A DNA stretch of 8,231 nucleotides from an uncultured Acetobacteraceae bacterium (GTDB lineage: Bacteria; Pseudomonadota; Alphaproteobacteria; Acetobacterales; Acetobacteraceae): positions 1 through 8,231 of the forward strand of contig CAIMEK010000783.1 of NCBI GenBank assembly GCA_903839965.1. The letters run 5' to 3'. The position numbers were made by a program, and so were the translations under genes. Numbering within the stretch: position 1 is the first letter of the stretch; each line of letters starts with the position of its first letter. Positions 6,035-8,231 of this stretch are shown here, piece by piece. The notes under the pieces were generated by a model. It had not been told where the DNA came from. It searched no databases and worked only from the letters and a program-made list of their open reading frames with translations.

Positions 6035-6604
6035 CCACCACCGGCGGCGTCGGGCTGCGCACGTCCTGCAGCACACCGAAACCGACATGCAGCACGATCG
6101 CCGCATAGGCGGCGTAGACCGTCATGTGCAGCGCCTTCCACAGCGGCGGCCCGAGGAAGGCAAGCCAGAAATCGTGGCTGGTGAACGCCAAGGCCAGCAG
6201 CACCAGGAAGCCGAAAAGTCCGAACCAGACGAAGCCGGCATCGGTGGCCAGCAGCGCGGCCAGAACAGGCGTCGGGCTGAAGGCAAAATACCAGTCCAGC
6301 ACGGCAAAGGCGTGCCCCGCCGCCACCGCGCAGGTCATCACGCCGAGATGGCGGCGATTGTGGAGCAACGGCAGGAACCGCGCATCCAGCCGGGCCGCCG
6401 GGCCAATGGACAGCGCCAGGGTCAACAGCAACTTCCATAGGCCTGCATTGCCAGCGTCGGGCCATCCGGCGGCAGCGTCACGCTCTGCCAGCGCGGGCCG
6501 ATCCACAGGAAGGCCAGCAGGTAGAGCGCGATCGCCGCCAGCAGCACGGCGTCGCAGGCCGCCATGCTGAGGGTCCAACTGACGGGCTTGTAGCCGGCGC
6601 TCAT
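6035..6604 (-). pseudogene. Ferric-reductase-like membrane protein, frameshifted and truncated
   Basis: Read on the minus strand from the ATG at 6604-6602, the product begins MSAGYKPVSW with a hydrophobic helix (AACDAVLLAAIALYLLAFLW). It runs to AMQAYGS and then stops at 6424-6422. The continuing homology lies in the next frame from about 6440: WKLLLTLALSIGP, then RRHLGVMTCAVAAGH, TSHDFWLAFLGPP and LWKALHMTVYAAYAAIVLH. These are the paired-histidine helices and the RRxLG turn of the ferric reductase-like/MsrQ transmembrane family, which binds heme in the membrane. The shift is -1, so one base (or 1+3n) seems missing around 6431-6445. After GVLQDVRSP (about 6050) the frame has no stop until 5816-5814, inside antisense integrase sequence, so the native C-terminus is gone. 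From memory, relatives continue past this point; a C-terminal Fe-S domain in some is uncertain. The start overlaps the previous gene's stop as ATGA. The donor and substrate are unknown. Confidence 0.75.
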
Positions 6605-6959
6605 CGCGCCCCCGCCGGCAGCGCGACCACGGGCGCCTCGACCGGCCCGTTGCGGCGCAGCACCAGGGCGCCCAGCAGCGACAGCGGCAACAGCACGGCC
6701 AGCACCGCCCAGATCCGCCGGTGCGCGCTGCGATGGCGGCGCTGTATCAGTTCCCCCGCGCGCGGCGCTCGGCGGCGATCCAGCGCGCCAGCACCAGCGG
6801 CCACAGCAGCGCCGCGCCGGGCAGCAGCAGCGGCCGGAAGGCGACGGCGCCGGCGGCAGAGGGGTCCACGCGCTCGACGCCCACCAGGACGAACGCAAAC
6901 GCCACCACCTCGCCGACCGCGCCATAGGTCGGCCCGGCGCCGTACAGCAACATCGCCAT
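6601..6959 (-). pseudogene. Small two-helix membrane protein, frameshifted
   Basis: On the minus strand, the ATG at 6959-6957 follows a GGAGAGG (6971-6965) with 5-nt spacing. The first frame gives 70 residues, with a helix around GAVGEVVAFAFVLVGV, a VDPSAAGAVAFRPLLLPG turn and a second hydrophobic run LLWPLVLARW, ending at 6747. The natural continuation, RRHRSAHRRIWAVL followed by the helix LLPLSLLGALVLRR, is in the -1 frame and ends at 6601. Adding one base to the five-C tract at 6753-6757 (G on the coding strand) would join the two into one protein of about 119 residues. The single-gene reading is supported by a remembered family of small membrane proteins with the same order (FRPLL-PG, LLWPLVL, AHRRxWAVLA), usually next to ferric-reductase-like genes. 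The function is unknown. Two separate small genes remain possible. Confidence 0.6.
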
Positions 6960-7180
6960 CGCAGCCTCTCCGACCCGGGATCGCCAGCCGAGGGGACCAC
7001 TTCCGGCGTCGCCGTGCCGGTCATTTGGACGCGAGCGAGCCGCGCGGTAATTCGTTCCGCAATGAAGTTAATTGCCCGAAAAAGTCGATCCCGGTCGGCA
7101 GCGTGCTTTGATCTAGCTCAATGTGGCCGGGTTTGTTTCGGTGGACGCTCCGCACCTGGAATGTCATCGGAGGCGAGGAA
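6960..7180. promoter_or_regulatory. Divergent intergenic region with control signals
   Basis: This 221-bp stretch separates the minus-strand membrane operon from the plus-strand secreted-protein pair. It contains the Shine-Dalgarno sequences of both sides (6965-6971 minus, 7169-7173 plus) and an FNR-type palindrome at 7108-7121. The part around 7045-7090 is more AT-rich than the flanks. No convincing gene is seen; a 48-codon minus-strand frame (7167-7021) lacks a ribosome binding site. Confidence 0.6.
7108..7121. promoter_or_regulatory. FNR/FixK-type binding box
   Basis: TTGATCTAGCTCAA matches the Crp/FNR-family consensus TTGAT-N4-ATCAA in nine of ten half-site positions, and the CTAG spacer is itself palindromic. 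If activation is from the usual -41.5 position, the plus-strand start would fall near 7156, 25 nt before the secreted-protein ATG. Read the other way it would fall near 7073, about 114 nt before the membrane operon ATG. Either or both units could be controlled. Confidence 0.5.
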
Positions 7181-7561
7181 ATGAAATCCGCCATTGCCGC
7201 AACAGCCGCGACTGTTCTGCTTGGCGCATTGCCCGCCGGTGCCCAGGTGCTGCCAGTGGACCGTGTGGTCGCCGTCGCACGCCCGCCAAACTATGTGGGC
7301 CCCTGTCCGGCGCGCGTCGAGTTCACTGGCACCATCTTCGTCAACCGCCCGACCACGGTCACCTATCGCTGGGAGCGCAGCGATCGCGGCATGGGGCCAC
7401 CGCAGTCCGTAACCATCCGCAGTGCCGGGGCGGGTGTGGCGACCTATTGGCAGCTCGGCTCCCCGGGGCGGGGCACTTTCAACGGCTACCAGACGCTGCA
7501 CGTGCTCTCGCCGAACGAGGCGTTTTCCAATCCCGCCCACTTCAGCGTAACGTGCCGCTAG
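7181..7561 (+). CDS. Secreted small Ig-like protein of unknown function
   Basis: A 126-residue exported protein. The ATG at 7181 is chosen over an upstream frame opening at 7121 because GGAGG (7169-7173) lies 7 nt before it and a signal peptide begins there: MKSA, then a hydrophobic core, then ALPAGAQ with likely cleavage after Ala21. The mature part holds CPARVEFTGTI, VTYRWERSD, a WQLGSPG turn, HVLSPNEAFSNPAHF and a final VTCR. This beta-rich pattern resembles a recurring secreted single-domain family (C-P-x-x-x-F-x-G-x-I, then Y-R-W-x-R-S-D), recalled from memory. Cys42 and Cys125 are the only cysteines in the mature chain and could clasp the two ends of the fold. It lies downstream of the FNR-type box and 10 nt before an OmpA-like gene, probably in the same transcript. 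Its role is unknown; an envelope or adhesion function would be a guess. Confidence 0.8.
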   Translation: MKSAIAATAATVLLGALPAGAQVLPVDRVVAVARPPNYVGPCPARVEFTGTIFVNRPTTVTYRWERSDRGMGPPQSVTIRSAGAGVATYWQLGSPGRGTFNGYQTLHVLSPNEAFSNPAHFSVTCR

Positions 7562-7571
7562 GACAATCACC

Positions 7572-8231
7572 ATGAAACTCACCATCGCAGTCGCCTTCGC
7601 GGCGATCCTGTTCACCGTTCTGCCGGCCCGCGCCGACTGGAACGACGCCAACGTGGACGGCACGCAGGAGTACCGGCTGATCAAGTTCTATCCGCAGGCG
7701 CGCGTGTCCGAATACGGCATGAAGGAATTCGACAGCGCGAAGATGCTGATCGCCTACAAGCAGGGCGAGGAAAACCCGGCCGCGTTCGACGAGGTGGAAG
7801 GCAAGACCATCCACTACACCTACGAACACAAGCCGACCGCCTCCACGCTCGAAATCCAGCGCAACTACGAGACCGTGCTGAAGGCCAAGGGGTTCGAGCC
7901 GATCATCAATGGCCGGGTCAACCGCTTCCCCGGACTCGATACCGGAATGGGCGCGGAGGACTGGATCAGCTACTGGCGCTGGGAAGAGCCGGGCAAGGGC
8001 ATGATCTGGATCGAGCTGCAGGTCTATTACTACAACGGCGGACGCGAACAGCCGCAATCCAAGCTCGATATCGTCGAGACCAAGGGGTTCCAGCAGACGC
8101 TGGAGGGCAATGCCGCGGCCGCGATCGAAACCAAGGCGCCCGCGCTGGCGGTGGCGCTGCAGAAGGCCGGCCACGTGGCGATGTATGGCATCACCTTCGA
8201 TTTCAACAAGGCGACGCTGCGCCCCGAGGCC
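7572..8231 (+). CDS. OmpA-family envelope protein, 5' part
   Basis: The frame runs from the ATG at 7572 to the window end without a stop: 220 codons, 3' incomplete. It starts MKLTIAVAFA and has a signal peptide with likely cleavage after PARA (residue 21). The next roughly 175 residues form an uncharacterised periplasmic region rich in Tyr, Trp and charged residues (YRLIKFYPQARVSEYG, DWISYWRWEEPG, WIELQVYYYNGG). It ends with GHVAMYGITFDFNKATLRPEA (200-220), the first strand and turn of an OmpA peptidoglycan-binding domain, with the F-D-F-N-K-A-T-L-R-P-E pattern typical of that domain. The rest of the domain is outside the window. The protein probably resides in the periplasm or outer membrane and binds peptidoglycan. 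It begins 10 nt after the preceding stop with only a weak AGGA (7560-7563) ahead, so translation may depend on the upstream gene. Minus-strand open frames here are shadows. Confidence 0.85.
   Translation, partial: MKLTIAVAFAAILFTVLPARADWNDANVDGTQEYRLIKFYPQARVSEYGMKEFDSAKMLIAYKQGEENPAAFDEVEGKTIHYTYEHKPTASTLEIQRNYETVLKAKGFEPIINGRVNRFPGLDTGMGAEDWISYWRWEEPGKGMIWIELQVYYYNGGREQPQSKLDIVETKGFQQTLEGNAAAAIETKAPALAVALQKAGHVAMYGITFDFNKATLRPEA

Noticed and set aside
5150..6106. Minus-strand frame of 318 codons antisense to the integrase
   Set aside because: It covers the conserved integrase catalytic region on the other strand and has no recognisable domain.
6750..6765. Programmed -1 frameshift at the five-G run on the minus strand
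   Set aside because: The site does not form a proper X-XXY-YYZ heptamer in the starting frame and no clear downstream pseudoknot was seen. Decay or sequencing error is simpler.
6422..7024. Minus-strand frame of 200 codons starting at 7024
   Set aside because: Only its last 60 or so residues, from the ATG at 6604, are real reductase sequence. The upstream part is a shadow of the small membrane protein.
6035..7180. An attR copy of the tRNA-Ser 3' end
   Set aside because: Scanning by eye for the T-loop and acceptor sequence found no second copy in the window.
7542..8174. Minus-strand frame of 210 codons opposite the OmpA-like gene
   Set aside because: The plus-strand frame there has a signal peptide and the start of an OmpA domain; the antisense frame has no motif and no suitable start context.

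Overview
The window is GC-rich throughout and looks chromosomal. Gene content (a type IV RuBisCO-like protein followed by a small cupin, a tRNA-Ser with an adjacent integrase, and an FNR-type box) suggests an alphaproteobacterium, perhaps of the Rhodospirillales/Acetobacterales. That placement is an inference from gene families only.

Layout. (1) Positions 1-485 hold the 3' part of a MobA-like nucleotidyltransferase that begins outside the window. (2) Positions 525-3916 are a tight three-gene operon: a fusion of a CoA-binding domain with an O-acetylhomoserine sulfhydrylase (MetY-like), a RuBisCO-like protein (RLP), and a cupin whose start overlaps the RLP stop. In Rhodospirillum rubrum the RLP isomerises 5-methylthioribulose-1-P to 1-methylthioxylulose-5-P, and a cupin releases methanethiol and leaves 1-deoxyxylulose-5-P, the isoprenoid precursor. 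A MetY-type enzyme can put the methanethiol onto O-acetylhomoserine to make methionine. The operon therefore reads as the last three steps of the methylthioadenosine-isoprenoid sulfur salvage shunt, with the methanethiol-capturing enzyme fused to a CoA-binding module. (3) Positions 4001-4459 encode a GNAT acetyltransferase with a GTG start. (4) Positions 4525-4609 are a complete tRNA-Ser(UGA), followed by a more AT-rich leader with helically phased short repeats and an intact tyrosine recombinase (4802-6034): the classic int end of a tRNA-integrated island.

(5) Within about 10 bp of the integrase stop, on the opposite strand, lie the remains of a two-gene membrane operon (6959 down to about 6035). 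Its first gene is a small two-helix membrane protein and its second a ferric-reductase-like heme membrane protein. Each carries an apparent one-base frameshift, and the reductase loses its 3' end where it meets the integrase. (6) A 221-bp divergent intergenic region (6960-7180) carries a near-perfect FNR/FixK-type palindrome. (7) To its right are a secreted small Ig-like protein (7181-7561) and, 10 nt later, an OmpA-family protein (7572 to the window end, cut inside the OmpA domain).

The main points of interest are the MetY fusion in a sulfur-salvage operon, and the tRNA-Ser/integrase junction next to a decaying redox operon with an anaerobic-type regulatory box. No CRISPR array, insertion sequence or rRNA is visible.
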